The notes below the pieces were generated by a model. That model made no database searches and had not been told where the DNA came from. It worked only from the letters and a program-made list of their open reading frames with translations. Position numbers and translations under genes: made by a program. Shown piece by piece: positions 21,616 through 33,656 of a stretch of DNA of 64,000 nucleotides. The stretch is from Torreya grandis (lineage: Eukaryota > Streptophyta > Pinopsida > Cupressales > Taxaceae). The stretch is from the NCBI GenBank assembly GCA_037957365.1, contig JARHVA010008417.1, positions 186,001-250,000 on the forward strand, in the 5' to 3' direction. The stretch's first letter is position 1; each line of letters starts with the position of its first letter.

Positions 21616-22125
21616 TTAGACTCCCAAAACAATGTCTGTGCTACCCATGGGAATATCAAACATAGGAGAGTCAAGATTGTACCCACCCATAATAAGCTTA
21701 ATACTATGGCATTTTCCTGAATAATTAATTGTGCCACCATCTACAATCATGACCTGATATTCTGGTGCTGGGTAGATGAAACAGTTCAATCGAGTGGCCA
21801 ACTTATGGTTTATAAAGTTATGTGTGCTCCCTGAATCAATCAACACTATCACCTTCTGTTTCTTGAGGAAACCTACCACCTTAAGAGTTTGTGGAGTGCT
21901 AATACCTGCAAGTGCATGACAAGAGATTGTAGGTTGGGAATCTTCAGGTACCTCCTCTATATCTTCCTCATCATCATTGGAGGCATCATTTGCTTCTTCA
22001 TCTTCATTTGGTCCCTTAATGTAGAATAACTTCTTCTCAACACATCTATGTCCTTTACTCCACTTGCTATCACAACCAAAACATAATCCTTTTGCATGCT
22101 TCTCTTCAGTTTGCTGAGGGGTCAA
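21616..22125 (-). pseudogene. Chromovirus Gag zinc knuckle and aspartic protease
   Basis: A 169-codon frame: a CX2C...GHRC knuckle-like motif (CFGCDSKWSKGHRC, variant spacing), an acidic linker, then the protease with VLIDSGSTHNFI as the active site and DIVLGV at its C-terminus. A stop ends it where the frame should run on to RT through the linker at 21,255-21,615. Both halves are typical of plant chromoviruses. Confidence 0.9.
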
Positions 22126-23031
22126 TCTATTAGGTGGAGGAAATGTTGGTGACGATATGCTACAATATTTGAAGTGACTGAATGGCTACTTCTTGTTGGC
22201 TATGAATTTTTCCTTAGCTCTACATGCTAGGATAATAGATTCAGATATATTAAGTGGATTAAACATGTGTACCTCATGTTGAATGTGGTCCTTGAGTCCA
22301 CCCAAAAATAGGACATTCAAGTTTGCGTCAAAAATTGTCTCCACACGTAAGGATAGGTTCTGAAAATGATGAATATAATCCTTGACAGAGCTAGTTTGTC
22401 ACAATTTTTCCAGTTGGCTGAAGTAATTATCTGTCACACTATTGCCATAGTGTAATTGTATCTCGTATGTAAAAACTGACTAGGTGACATTGATAGTCAT
22501 CTTTTTCTTTTGAGCACATAACCATCGATACCAAATAAATTGATCAGGTTCAAGATACAAGGATGCCATGGTAACCTTCTATCCATTTAGAATCTGATGT
22601 AGGTCAAAAAAAATCTCCATTTTATTGAGCCAATTGAGTGGATCTTTTCCATCAAATTTGCGCATATCCACCTTTGGTAATAGGTTCCTCTATGGCCATG
22701 GAGTTGGATTTGAAGTAGACTGATTAGGAGAACCACCCTGGTGGGTTTGTGAAATAGAGTTATCTTGATGATTTGAGTGATTAATGTTCAAATCCTTCAT
22801 GATATCTCCCAAACTATCTTGTATGGATTGCATATTAGATTGTATGTCTTGCACCTCACTCTGAATGCCTTGCATATTATAGTCAAGCTGGCTCACTTTG
22901 TGATCTATGTCAGAAAACCTTGGTAAAAAGGGTCTATTACATCCCCCTTTTAACTCCATCTCATCCTTGTTAGGAGTTTTACCTGGAGTTTTAGCACCCT
23001 TTCCTTGGCCCCGAGTTTGTGGACCTGCCAT
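22126..23031 (-). pseudogene. Chromovirus Gag
   Basis: Starts at ATG 23,029-23,031 and reads a Gly/Lys-rich N-terminus, a coiled-coil-like segment (QLDYNMQGIQSEVQDIQSNM), then after a stop at 22,690 the Gag core FDGKDPLNWLNKMEIFF. Further down FLGGLKDHIQHEVHMFNP leads to the zinc knuckle at ~22,090. At least four in-frame stops are visible. In life it would be the capsid/nucleocapsid precursor. Confidence 0.85.
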
Positions 23032-23403
23032 AAAAGGGTTTTACGATGTCGACCCTTATTGACACTTTTGACCCAACTTTGACCAAGTGATTTTGGAATT
23101 ATTTCGGCCTCAAATCAAAATATACAAAGAAAAAACCATAGCCAAATTTTTATAAGATTTCCAAAAATGTAAACAACTCAGAAAAATTCTTTGAATTGCA
23201 CACTATAGAGCTATTTTATGAAAAAACATAAAATAGCGATAACTTTTGAAAAACAGATCCAAATGAGCTAAAATTTTAATGGAAGCTTAATTTGATTATT
23301 TATCACCTCTAGTAAAACAATTTAAAATAAATTATTAACAATTTTTTATATATCACAAAATTTTAAAATTTAGTGTTTCACCCACAAGATTGCCCAAATC
23401 GCA

Positions 23404-23415
23404 GCTCTGATACCA
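23404..23415 (-). other. Primer-binding site, tRNA-iMet (chromovirus)
   Basis: TGGTATCAGAGC on the minus strand, 2 bp inside the 5' LTR, identical to the copia element's site. Confidence 0.92.
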
Positions 23416-23417
23416 CT

Positions 23418-23763
23418 TGTAATGAAATTACTTCAAGAATTAAGTATAACAGCAAAATTATATCCAAATATTACTAAAATATATCCAAATATTATTGAAA
23501 TATATCCAAATATATGATAATAGATAAGCCACTTCGAGGGGGCAACCTCCACAAGCTTCAATAAGAGCAGAATTCACAATATGATGATAAATGATTACCC
23601 ACTACCTCCTATATATAGTCTAACTAGGCCATGGTTACTCCATAAGCTGACCTACTAATCTAAAGAAAGCATAGATAAATGTAATATAATGTCAAAGAGG
23701 GATAAGTAAGCCACAAGTAGGCTAATAATATCCTCATACATGTGATAGGTTAGGGGCGTAGCA
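23418..23763 (-). repeat. 5' LTR of chromovirus
   Basis: 346 bp, TGTAATG...CGTAGCA, nearly identical to 18,359-18,730 apart from a missing sub-repeat and scattered substitutions. Confidence 0.92.
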
Positions 23764-23768
23764 TGGAT

Positions 23769-24163
23769 AACTGACCTCCCATGCTAGGTCAATAGCTAAT
23801 CCATGCCTTTCTATTAAATACTTATGTGGCAGCTGATCAAAGAGTGAATGAAGTGGTGTTTAACAATCTTTAATGCATCCTATAGTGTGTCTTGTGCAAG
23901 TATAAGGATCAAAAGATTTGGTGCATCACCCCTTTTTTACATGCTTTCATAGATTATTGTTAATCTCTCTCCCCTTTTCTGAGTAAGAAGCTAGTTTAGG
24001 TTTAGTATAGGTGATAGACATCAAAGGAAGTTAGCCTTATCTAGAGGTCTAACCCAAGATTAGGTGACCCATAGCCTAGGGTCATTCCCATGTTGGACTA
24101 GGTTTGAGAAAGAGGACCTGAACAATCCCCTTCTCATTTAGGGTACAACCTATGATGCCAATA
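23769..24163 (+). repeat. Left LTR of long-LTR element, part 2
   Basis: Resumes after the chromovirus and its TSD, matching 28,083-28,478. The end reads GCCAATA where the right LTR has GCCAACA. Confidence 0.88.
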
Positions 24164-24167
24164 GTTC

Positions 24168-24185
24168 TAGCATGCCCGATGGGAC
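24168..24185 (+). other. Probable primer-binding site of long-LTR element
   Basis: TAGCATGCCCGATGGGAC follows the LTR end by 4 bp. It looks like a G-to-A decayed form of TGGCATGCCCGGTGGGAC, a primer-site type seen downstream of Tat-like plant LTRs. A similar string stands at 62,990. Confidence 0.5.
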
Positions 24186-24333
24186 AAATTGGAGCTACTC
24201 TTGGTGAATTGAAGTTTTAGTAGTGTTATTCATGAAGTATTTGATGACTCCAAGCTCAAACAATTGCTTCTAACAATCCAAACTCAGTTTCTAAGTAAGT
24301 CTATTTTCATTGCACTATCTTGATGTTGTTTTC

Positions 24334-26025
24334 ATGGCTATGTGTGAGGAAAACTATGCAATAATTCCTCATCAGCCCTATAATGAATCATTCCAACTCT
24401 ATCATAATCCATTTGAGCTTCATTATGAGCCTAACTGTCCTTACAAGGAGTTTTATCAAATCTATGTTGAGCCTTAACAGGTTTCTTATGATCCTTATTG
24501 TCAAGAGCATGACCATTATTCCCCTTGTGAACCATCTTAGTCTCAAGACCAGATTTCACCTTCCCCATATGGTTATGATGTTTCAAATGACAAACATTGT
24601 ATCCAAGAGAGAATGGATGAAATAGAGCTCAAACTACTAGCATATGCAAGAAAATTTTGTTCAAAATCTTAGTATGAGGAAGTGAATGGGCTATTTATAA
24701 ATGTATCCAATGACCTGGAGGAGAGGAATTAGTTGTAAAATATTGTATTGGAGAAGATGGAGGCTTGGGAGAGGTATAAAGGTGAGTTGAACTAGTTATC
24801 TCAAGAAATATCTTGTATTCCCTACTAGTATTATTGTCTTCCTCATTCTCATGAAGTGCTTAACCATACTCAATTTGAGCCAATGGAGCTACCTAGTTGG
24901 ATTCAAGAACGGACTCATATGCCTATTCAAGAGACTAAGCCTTCTTATATTTCCATTTCTTCCTTGCTCATCCCTCAAACTCAAGTTGTCTATGAGGACA
25001 AAGAGGTTTCAGATTTTAATGAGGTAATGGCCAAGTGGAAAGAGTAGAATGTAGAGGTCTTCAAAAGTTTCTCTTTCCCTCCTCTTTAAGGCTCCCTAAA
25101 TGATTCCATTGCCCTCAATATTCTAAAATATAATCATGATCAACCTTCCATGATTCATAACCCCTATCAAGCAATTGAATCTCTTCACCCTCCCACCATC
25201 TCCCTTCTTCAAAAGGAGCTTGTTCTATGGAGGTATGAGAAAGAGATTGAAGCTGTAGGTCAAGTTCTTGAAAGGTGTGAAGAAGACACCTCAAGTGTGT
25301 ATGAGGAAGATTTTATCATTGATACTTCACTTGAGGAATAGGTTGAGAATGAGGTTGTAACTGATCTTGAAGAAGATATCTCAATTCTACTTTAGAAGGA
25401 TGGTCTTGATCTGGAATAACTCCAAAAGAAACTAGTACAAGCTGAAGTCATGAATGAGTTTGAGACATCTCCTATTGAGAAGGATCAAGATAAATTTAAA
25501 ACTGATCCCATTTGAATTGATCGAAATGAGGAACAAAAGGATGATTGGTAGTTGTACATTGAATCTCTACAAGATATTGGGGAGCTTTGTAGGGATATGT
25601 TTCCCATTGAGGAACATGTTTATGAGAAATTTGATCAAGAATCACTCATTCATGATCATGATACAGATTAGGTTGACTATTCAAAGATCCTTGAAGAACT
25701 TAATGAACTTACAATAGATAGTAAGAAGAATGAGGTCACTCAAAGACAATGCATAGATGAGATATCACTTGATGAGGTTGTAGATGACAAGCAGTATGAA
25801 AAAGACCCCAGAGTGCAAGATGAGTTTGTCTTTGTTGGTGAATCATTTTTTGTTGATAACTCACTTGAGAATATGTTAAGAGAATTAGTAGGTGAGAAAA
25901 GTGCCTCATCAAAGGTCATTTTCAATAAGCATCCTACTTTGCAACTTGTACCATATTTTAGAATGAGTGAGTTCATGAATTTCCCTTTTGATCTAGGTGG
26001 ATCATGCCTTGTCATGGTTAGTTAA
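24334..26025 (+). pseudogene. Acidic 563-codon ORF of unknown function with 15 stops
   Basis: From ATG 24,334 to the stop ending at 26,025 one frame reads a plausible protein with no frameshift, broken by 15 internal stops (10 TAG, 4 TAA, 1 TGA). The first third is Tyr/Pro/His-rich (NPFELHYEPNCPYKEFYQIY). The middle has WIQERTHMPIQETKPSYIS and LHPPTISLLQKELVLWRYEK. The end is strongly acidic and free of stops for ~115 codons (QDEFVFVGESFFVDNSLENM). I recognise no Gag, protease or pol motif. Position between the LTRs and downstream of a primer site suggests it was the element's own protein. All stops could derive from CAG, CAA or CGA by one C-to-T change. Confidence 0.6.
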
Positions 26026-26275
26026 ATTAGTTTTTCTTCTTGTTTCTCTCCAAATGCTAGCCTAACACATTTGTTTGTTTGATTTTGATTTTTTAGTTAG
26101 CTTCCCTATTTTCTATGTTTCCTTCCTTGTTTTCATGGAATTTTCTATCTTTGTAAGTCTAAAGGCTATTTACAATCATGGATCAGACTCATCATTATTA
26201 GTAAGTCCAAGATTCACGTAAATGGTCTGAGTTCTTAAGCATAATAGGCATGCTACCTACTTAAGTCGCTAAAGA

Positions 26276-28478
26276 TGTTGGCCAAATCTTGCCTACATAC
26301 CAAAATTTACCTAATCTAGAATAAGAAGCTGAGCAGAGTTCTGGATGGAATGAGTGGACCTAAATTATGAGAAGAAGAATATCATATTGTTTATAAAGCT
26401 TTTGAAACAATTTAAGTGAGATTAAAGTGAAATTTTTTTATCTTTGAGAAGTAGGCTTAGAAATAGGTCTAGGATTGCAAAGTGAAAAGACCAATAGGTT
26501 CTCATGGTGTTTCAAGCATTCAAGGGCATGAATTAGGTTGCACAAAGTCTTAGAAATTCATTGGAGCCTTCTAAATAGACAACAATTTCTTGCATGAATC
26601 TAGAAGAACCAGGTCATCATAAGCACATCACAAAGGGAGAAACAGGCCAGTCTAGTTACACATTTGATAAATAGACTTAGGAAATCTATCAAGGCTAGAA
26701 GACCACATAGACATGATGATTTTCATGCTGAGAAGGTCCCCTAAAAATTTTGTATCTTGATGAGTTCTTTATCTCAAGATATAAGCTTTCAAAGTTGAAC
26801 TTGCAAAGTGGGATGTAGATGCAAATATCAAATTTGGGCCTCATGAAATAGATATTTGAATTCAAATGTTTCAAGGATGAACGTGTGGCTGAAAAGTGTC
26901 AAAATATCATTTTATCGGATCATAGATTAATGATGAGTGGGTCCCAAAGATCCAACACAATGCATTTAATCATGCATCGAAGATCAACGGTGAGCTCACA
27001 GTCAAAAGGTCAGTGTATCCCAGGATTGAATGCATCATTGACAAGTGTCAAGATCATGGGAGCTCAAGTCAAGATCTAACAACATGTGGTGATTGAAAAA
27101 TATAGTGGGTCCAAGCTGATCAATGGTACACAATCCATCATACCAAATCAAATTGACAATGAATGAGAGGTCAAAGAGTCAACATATCCAAGGGATGAAT
27201 GCAAAGCTTCCACATGGTGCAAGCATAGGGGTAGATGGAATTGATAGCAGGATCTTGAGAATAAATAAAGAGCTTCTAGGTGGCACCTTTTTAGAAACCC
27301 ATATCTAGATCAAGGGCCAATATCATAAGTCAAAGCCTTGAGACTTTAAATATAGATTAAATACAATCGAGGTCAAACCAGAGCAAATATTTCAAAGGGA
27401 GCCACAAAGGTAGACACGTTAATTTCAAAGGGTTAATCACCAAAGCCAACAACATGATTATGACCCTTTTCTTCATTATTACATGCCAAAGATGAACCAG
27501 TAGGGAGCAATCCATGTCGGAACAAGATCACAATAGATTGATCCAACTATTGTAACTACTTCAACATTGGAATTCAAATTGAAAATGAGTTGATCCCATC
27601 ATTATAACCATAAGGAGAATCGATATAAGCTAGAAACAGATTGAAAGGGACTAATATAGTTTTTATGGCCACCTTTCAGAAGTAATCTTAGGCGTTATGA
27701 TCTTTTCTAATGGCATCAGCACCAAAATGATTGGAAATCTTGGTCATTATGCTCCCCTCTCCATCTTTATGTGCATGAACCCCATATCTCTCATCCCATT
27801 CTACTATAAATATAGGATTATAAGCCTTGAAAGGATCCCTCTCTTTGGCATGACTGACTCTGCCAAGATTTATACTGGAACACCTACTTCATGCAATAAA
27901 AGACTAAATTCCTCCATTTGCAAGTTGAGTTGAAGTGTGTCTTATGACTTCATTGATGTGGTTAAGTGAATGTATGTTTTCCTTGCATCTGTCTGAGTTT
28001 TCTCACCTTCATGTAGTGTTTTGATAGTTATCACAAGTCATTCTAAGTGCATATATAGTCTGTTGGCCGATTTGGAAGTGGACAACTACCCTCCCATTTT
28101 AGGTTAATAGCTAGTCGATGCCTTTCTATGAAATACTTATGTGGAAGTTGATCAAAGAGTGAATTAAGTGATGTTTATCAGTCTTGAATGCATCCTATAG
28201 TGTGTCTTTTGCAAGTATAAGGATCAAAAGATTTGGTGCATCACCCCCCTTTTACATGCTTTCATAGATTATTGTTAATCTCTCTCCCCTTTTCCCAGCA
28301 AAAAGCTAGTTTAGGTTTAGTATAGGTGATAGACATCAAAGGAAGTCAGCCTTATCCAAAGGTCTAACCCAAGATTATGTGACCCATAACCTAGGGTCAT
28401 TCCCATGTTGGACTCGGTTTGAACAAGAAAGCCTAAACAATCCCATTCTCAAGTAGTGTACAACCTAGGATGCCAACA
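26276..28478 (+). repeat. Right LTR of long-LTR element
   Basis: 2,203 bp with intact TGTTGGC...GCCAACA ends, uninterrupted. It has a TATAAATA box near 27,805, a poly(A) signal AATAAA near 27,895, and a hAT/Ty3-free body without ORFs of note. It is followed by the TSD CCAAC. Confidence 0.88.
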
Positions 28479-29280
28479 CCAACCACTTGGATAGTTTTAG
28501 GACATTTAAATTTTTGACTAGATTTTTTTAGACATAGTTCCCAGAAATCTTTAGTTTAGATTGTAACATCTTTGATAGCTTAAAATAAGGTTATTTTGAC
28601 ACAAGCATTTTGAGTTGTCCTACAAAGTCAAAATTTTAATCCTATTCCAATTTTTGGAGGTTAAATATTTTAGGAAAAGGAGTGTTGTCGTGCCCTTATT
28701 GACTTATAGATTTGGTTGGTTTAGGTGTTGTTGGTGGATTAAACAACTATGAGTTATTAATGGTGTTAGAGTGTCATTGGGGACCTCTTCAAGAGGTTTA
28801 GTAATCATAGGTTAGGTGGTCGATTGAATTATTTACATTAAACAAAGGTGTACTTCATCTAACTCCATTGAGTAAGTGGGATATCAAATTATTTCATTAG
28901 TTTTTATCAGTTGAACTAAATTATTATTTATGTTTGGTATAGGTTAAGTAGGCAACTGCATTTATTTAGGGGCTTACTAAATTTTGGGCATTATATCAAG
29001 ATGATTGTTGGGTATTAATGTAAGTTTCTATTATTTTTTTGGTTATAATTATTATGAAAAATTAGCATTTGGACTATAACATGGCTGATTTCCCTTCCAT
29101 GGTTTTTTTATTGGTTAGAAGGGTGTTATTATTTATAATTTTGGTTCAAATTTTGGTAGGATGGATTATTATTTTGAGATATCCATGGTTGGTTTTGAGA
29201 TTGTGTCCAAGTGGTCAGGGATTGGAAATTTTTTGTGACCATTTGGCCCTTGAACTGGTGTAGGGTTTTGTTGTCACTTT
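28479..29280 (-). pseudogene. Gag C-terminal part of the Tat/Athila-like element
   Basis: This continues the minus-strand element of 14,545-16,529 on the other side of the long-LTR insertion. Minus strand: a Gln/Asn/Pro-rich linker (WISQNNNPSYQNLNQNYK, ~29,170), PKIFNLQKLE and NFDFVGQLKMLV (~28,650), then VKNLNVLKLSKWL at 28,479, which joins to LANIMLRNIFPPKY at 16,529. Stops and frameshifts are frequent. The exact rejoining supports the nesting model. Confidence 0.75.
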
Positions 29281-29934
29281 GAGTTGTGCCCTTTAAGAGG
29301 CTTGTTTCAGGACCTCTTCACCCAATTGACACAATGGGATATCTCTAATTCTTTGGGTGACCTATAAGTAGAGAGAACCTCTAGAGAGGGATGGCTCCCT
29401 TGATACAACACCTAAATCTAACACTAACCTACTCAACTTTCAAGGAAAAGAAAGACAGAAAACTAAAAGTAAAGAAAGTTGATGCACCAAAATCTTGACC
29501 TCCATTTGCCTATGCACTTGTGAAGTGAAGTTGAATAAATCATACAACTCCAACTTGAGGTTTTTCTCACATCAGTGTTTCAACATGGAGTTCTTAGGAG
29601 ATGCATGAATTAGGAGGGATAACCAAGAGGTGAAATAAATCAACGCTAATGGAAGATTTACACATAACTAACTATAACATTTTATGTGACCTAAAAAGAG
29701 TCAACCTACTTGAAAAAGGTAAGGGTGATAGGACAAAAGAGAGGGAGTTAGGACACTACCACTATCAATCATGCATAATCACAAGCATACACTGAAATCA
29801 AGCTTGAAGAAGGCTAAAACCAATTTATTATTCATCTCAAAAGGCAAAAACAAGTGTTAACTTGAGCAGGGCTTCACCATACTCAAATTTAAGATCCATT
29901 TAAAATACATTCAAGGCCAATTTATATAATAAAA
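29281..29934. other. Unassigned sequence
   Basis: No domain, LTR end or RNA gene recognised. It may be the upstream part of the same Ty3/gypsy element. Confidence 0.4.
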
Positions 29935-31022
<1,088 letters not shown>

Positions 31023-31028
31023 GTTGGC

Positions 31029-31042
31029 ATGGTCTAGTTATT
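31029..31042. repeat. Left 14-bp TSD of the PLE pair
   Basis: ATGGTCTAGTTATT, repeated exactly at 33,657-33,670. A 24-bp filler (31,043-31,066) separates it from the left element end. Confidence 0.8.
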
Positions 31043-31066
31043 AGAATTCATTATATGTAGCATAAT

Positions 31067-32201
31067 ATAATTAATAAACACTTGAGAATTACGTTAAAAG
31101 ATTTAAATAATATCAATGTTTTGGGAAACCAGCTATGCCCATCATCAGGAAAGTGGATAATATTCTGAAAAGAAGTCAAAAGTACCTAGTATAAATACAA
31201 AAACAAACAACAAAAAACCCTATTGAGTCAGCCAGGATTATTTAAGGTGGATTCCTTAAATGGCTAATAACAGGTATCCATGATTTGATAAGCCTCTAGA
31301 CTTCATCATGATTTAATTTTTTTGGATTATTTTCTATCTCAATTCATTCATGAATTTTTCTTCTTTCAAAATAATCTTTCTTAGCAACAAACTTAATTTC
31401 ATCGATGCAAATGTGGTGTCGAGTATTATGAGAATGTTCAACTAACACAAATTTTTGGAAGTAATTATGAGAGAGATCAACACAATGTTCCTTTAAATGA
31501 GTATGAATAGAATGATCAGTTTCACTAATATAAATCTTCCCGATACTAAAAAGAATAGAGTAGATTCCTTTTTGACACATAGGTTTGGATTGATCTTTAG
31601 TCCTATCAAGCAAATTCCTGATTGAGTTTTGAGGAGAGAATGAGACCTTAATGTTTCTTCTTTTGAGGATTTTTTCCACCTTGTCAGTCGTACCTTTGAT
31701 ATAGGGAAAATTAATTTTCCCATAGATCTCTTCATTATTATCATACTTAATGCGAGGTCCTCTCTCTGCTTTTTGGATCATCTGTCTAACCTAGCCTTCA
31801 TTATAGCTATTTTCTAAAAAAACCTTAGAAATGTGTTCTAGTTCTTGATTAAGATGACCTGAATCTAAGATTCTTGTAACACATTTTACCAAAGTATTAA
31901 TAATGTTATTTTTTGTGCTGGGTGGTGGTGGGAGTTTGCATGTAAATATTTATTCATGTGGGTGCTTTTTCGATAGATGCGATGGGATAAGGATCTATCA
32001 TCATTATTTTTAACTAATACATCTAAAAATGGGATCCGATTATTTTCCTCAACCTTCATGGTGAATTTTATGTGGTTGGATCTGCTATTTAGAAATTCAA
32101 CAAAAATCTCAAGGTTGTTTCTTCCCTGTGGCTTATTAACATTTATATCATCAACATAGTGTTTCCACCATTTAGGTTTGAGGGTAGTTGCATTAAGAGC
32201 C
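31067..32201 (-). pseudogene. PLE copy A: RT motif C onward, GIY-YIG endonuclease
   Basis: Minus strand from 32,201: the RT catalytic box YVDD (32,147-32,158), NNLEIF, HIKFTMKVEENN and IPFLDVL (RT palm end), a frameshifted stretch, then an open 145-codon frame (31,344-31,781) with the endonuclease. The latter reads GIYSILFSIGKIYISETD, THLKEHC and HNTRHHICIDEI. In GIY-YIG terms the GIY is present, but YIG has become YIS and the conserved Arg (TRLKEH) is His, so the nuclease is probably dead while YVDD survives. The 3' untranslated part runs to 31,067. RT motifs A and B are absent because of 5' truncation. Confidence 0.88.
31091..31160 (-). ncRNA. Decayed hammerhead-like motif, PLE copy A
   Basis: Minus strand: CTGATGA (31,142-31,148), a TGGG...CCCA stem, CAAAA in place of GAAA, a long AT-rich hairpin and then GTA. 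The second core box is mutated, so cleavage is unlikely here. Confidence 0.3.
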
Positions 32202-33480
32202 GAATCTCATTGGTGGCTCTGAATCTTTTATCAAAGATTCAACCCATTGTGTGAGTGAATTAAAAATGCTTAGGTTAGATTCCCAAGACACTTTGGTCAA
32301 TTTTGATGTGGTGTCCTTATTTACAAAAATCTCACTTAATGAGGTTATTGATATCATTAATGGCCTTAATGATGGAGATACTACAAATCTGGTTTAAATT
32401 TGCCTAAAATCAACTTATTTTTCTTTTAGAGGACTTATTTATGAGCAAGTTGATGGGGGTGGCTATGGGTTTTTCGCTCTCTCCTGACTAACATTTATAT
32501 GGAATACTTTGAAAAGTTGGCTCTTAATGTGGCTACCCTTAAAACCTAAATGATGGAAACACTATGTCAATGATACAAACCTTAATTGGCCACATGGTAG
32601 AAACAACCTTGAGATTTTTATTGAATTTTTAAATAGTAGATCCAACCACTTAAAATTCACCATGGAGGTTGAGGAAAATAACTGGATCCCATTTTTAGAT
32701 GCATTTATTATAAAGAATGATGATGGATCCTTAGCCCAATGTGTCTATTGAAAAATCACTCACATGGATAAATATTTACATGTAAACTCCCACCACCACT
32801 CAACACAAAAACTTGGCATTATTAATACTTTGGTAAAAAGTGCTACATGAATCTCGGATTTGGGTCATCTTAATCAAGAATTGGAACATATTTCTAAGTT
32901 TTTTTTAGAAAATGGCTATAATAAATACCAGGTTAGATGGACGATCTAGAAAGCATAGAGAGGACCTTGCATTAAGTATGATGATAATGAAAAGATCTAT
33001 GGGAAAATTAATTTTCCCTATATCAAAGGTACAATTGACAAGGTGGCAAAAATCCTCAAAAGAAGAAATATTAAGGTCTTATTCTCTCCTCAAAACTCGA
33101 TTGCGGATTTGCTTGATAGGACTAAAGATCAATCCAAACCTATGTGTCAAAAAGGAATCTACTCTATTCTTTGTAGTTTTGGGAAGATTTATATTGGTGA
33201 AACTGATTGTTCTAATCATACTCGTTTAAAGGAACATTGTGTTGATCTCTCACATAATCACTTCCAAAAATTTGCACTAGCTGAACATTCTAATAATACC
33301 AGACACCACATTTGCATCAATGAAATTAAGGTTGTTGCTAAGGAATATTATTTTTCAAGAAGAAAAATTCACGAATCAATTGAGATAGAAAAGAATCCAA
33401 ACAACTTAAATCATGATGAAGGCTGGAGGCTTAAAAAATCATGGATACCTGTTATTAGCCATTTAAGGAATCCACCTTAA
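32202..33480 (+). pseudogene. PLE copy B: RT and GIY-YIG endonuclease
   Basis: Plus strand, opening inside the RT: GGSESFIKDSTHCVSELKML, then motif A VNFDVVSLFTKI (~32,304). Motif B region YEQVDG with VAMGFSLSP in a shifted frame (~32,445-32,485), NIYMEYFEKL, motif C as YVND (32,563-32,574) where the family has YVDD, and HLKFTMEVEENNWIPFLD. After several stops, 33,043-33,480 is open and encodes the endonuclease: GIY (residues 38-40 of this frame), YIG (50-52), Arg61, His65 and the downstream ESIEIEKNP Glu. It ends WIPVISHLRNPP. A Cys pair near MCQKGIYSILC may bind zinc. The RT is dead by the Asp-to-Asn change, stops and frameshifts; the nuclease looks intact. Confidence 0.9.
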
Positions 33481-33569
33481 ATAATCCTAGCTAACTCATC
33501 AGGGTTTTATGTTGTTTATTTTTGTACTTATACAAGGTTCTTTTGACTTCTTTTTAGCATATTTTTATC

Positions 33570-33650
33570 CACTCTCCTGATGATGGGCATAGTTGGTTGC
33601 CTGAAATGTTAAGATTATTTAAATCTTTTAACACAGTTCTCTGGTGTTTA
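33570..33650 (+). ncRNA. Candidate relic hammerhead ribozyme, PLE copy B 3' end
   Basis: CTGATGA (33,577-33,583), a GGGCA...TGCCT stem with loop, GAAA (33,603-33,606), then TGTTAAGAT paired to the TTTTAACA arm of a hairpin (33,607-33,633). This is the order of the hammerhead core (CUGAUGA, stem II, GAAA, stem III). Stem II has one extra T, stem I pairs poorly (CCA with TGG across an internal loop), and the expected U-H cleavage dinucleotide is CA here but TA in copy A. Hammerhead motifs are established in PLE ends of other eukaryotes. Confidence 0.4.
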
Positions 33651-33656
33651 TTAATT

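Larger units (their letters stand above)
18359..23763 (-). mobile_element. Ty3/gypsy chromovirus, decayed
   Basis: The element is complete on the minus strand: LTRs 18,359-18,730 and 23,418-23,763, TSD TGGAT (18,354-18,358 and 23,764-23,768), tRNA-iMet primer-binding site, polypurine tract, and the order gag, protease, RT, RNase H, integrase, chromodomain. Short LTRs and the C-terminal chromodomain place it among plant chromoviruses. It sits inside the left LTR of the long-LTR element; the right LTR of that host (28,060-28,085) shows the empty site. Scattered stops, one frameshift before the RT catalytic motif and a deletion in integrase make it inactive. Confidence 0.95.
16530..28478 (+). 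mobile_element. Long-LTR non-autonomous retrotransposon (LARD-like)
   Basis: Two ~2.2-kb direct repeats (16,530-18,358 plus 23,769-24,163; and 26,276-28,478) flank a 2.1-kb interior. The right LTR has perfect TGTTGGC...GCCAACA ends; the left has decayed TA...TA ends. The flanking TSD is CCAAT/CCAAC. LTRs carry TATAAATA (about 18,078 and 27,805) and AATAAA (about 18,170 and 27,895) in plus orientation. A likely primer-binding site follows the left LTR. The interior encodes no Gag or pol I recognise, only a broken acidic ORF. It inserted into the Tat/Athila-like element, whose reading frame resumes exactly across it. Confidence 0.88.

Noticed and set aside
24334..26025. Reassigned or read-through stop codons in the acidic ORF
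   Set aside because: Plant nuclear genes use the standard code, other elements here are dead in the ordinary way, and C-to-T decay explains every stop.
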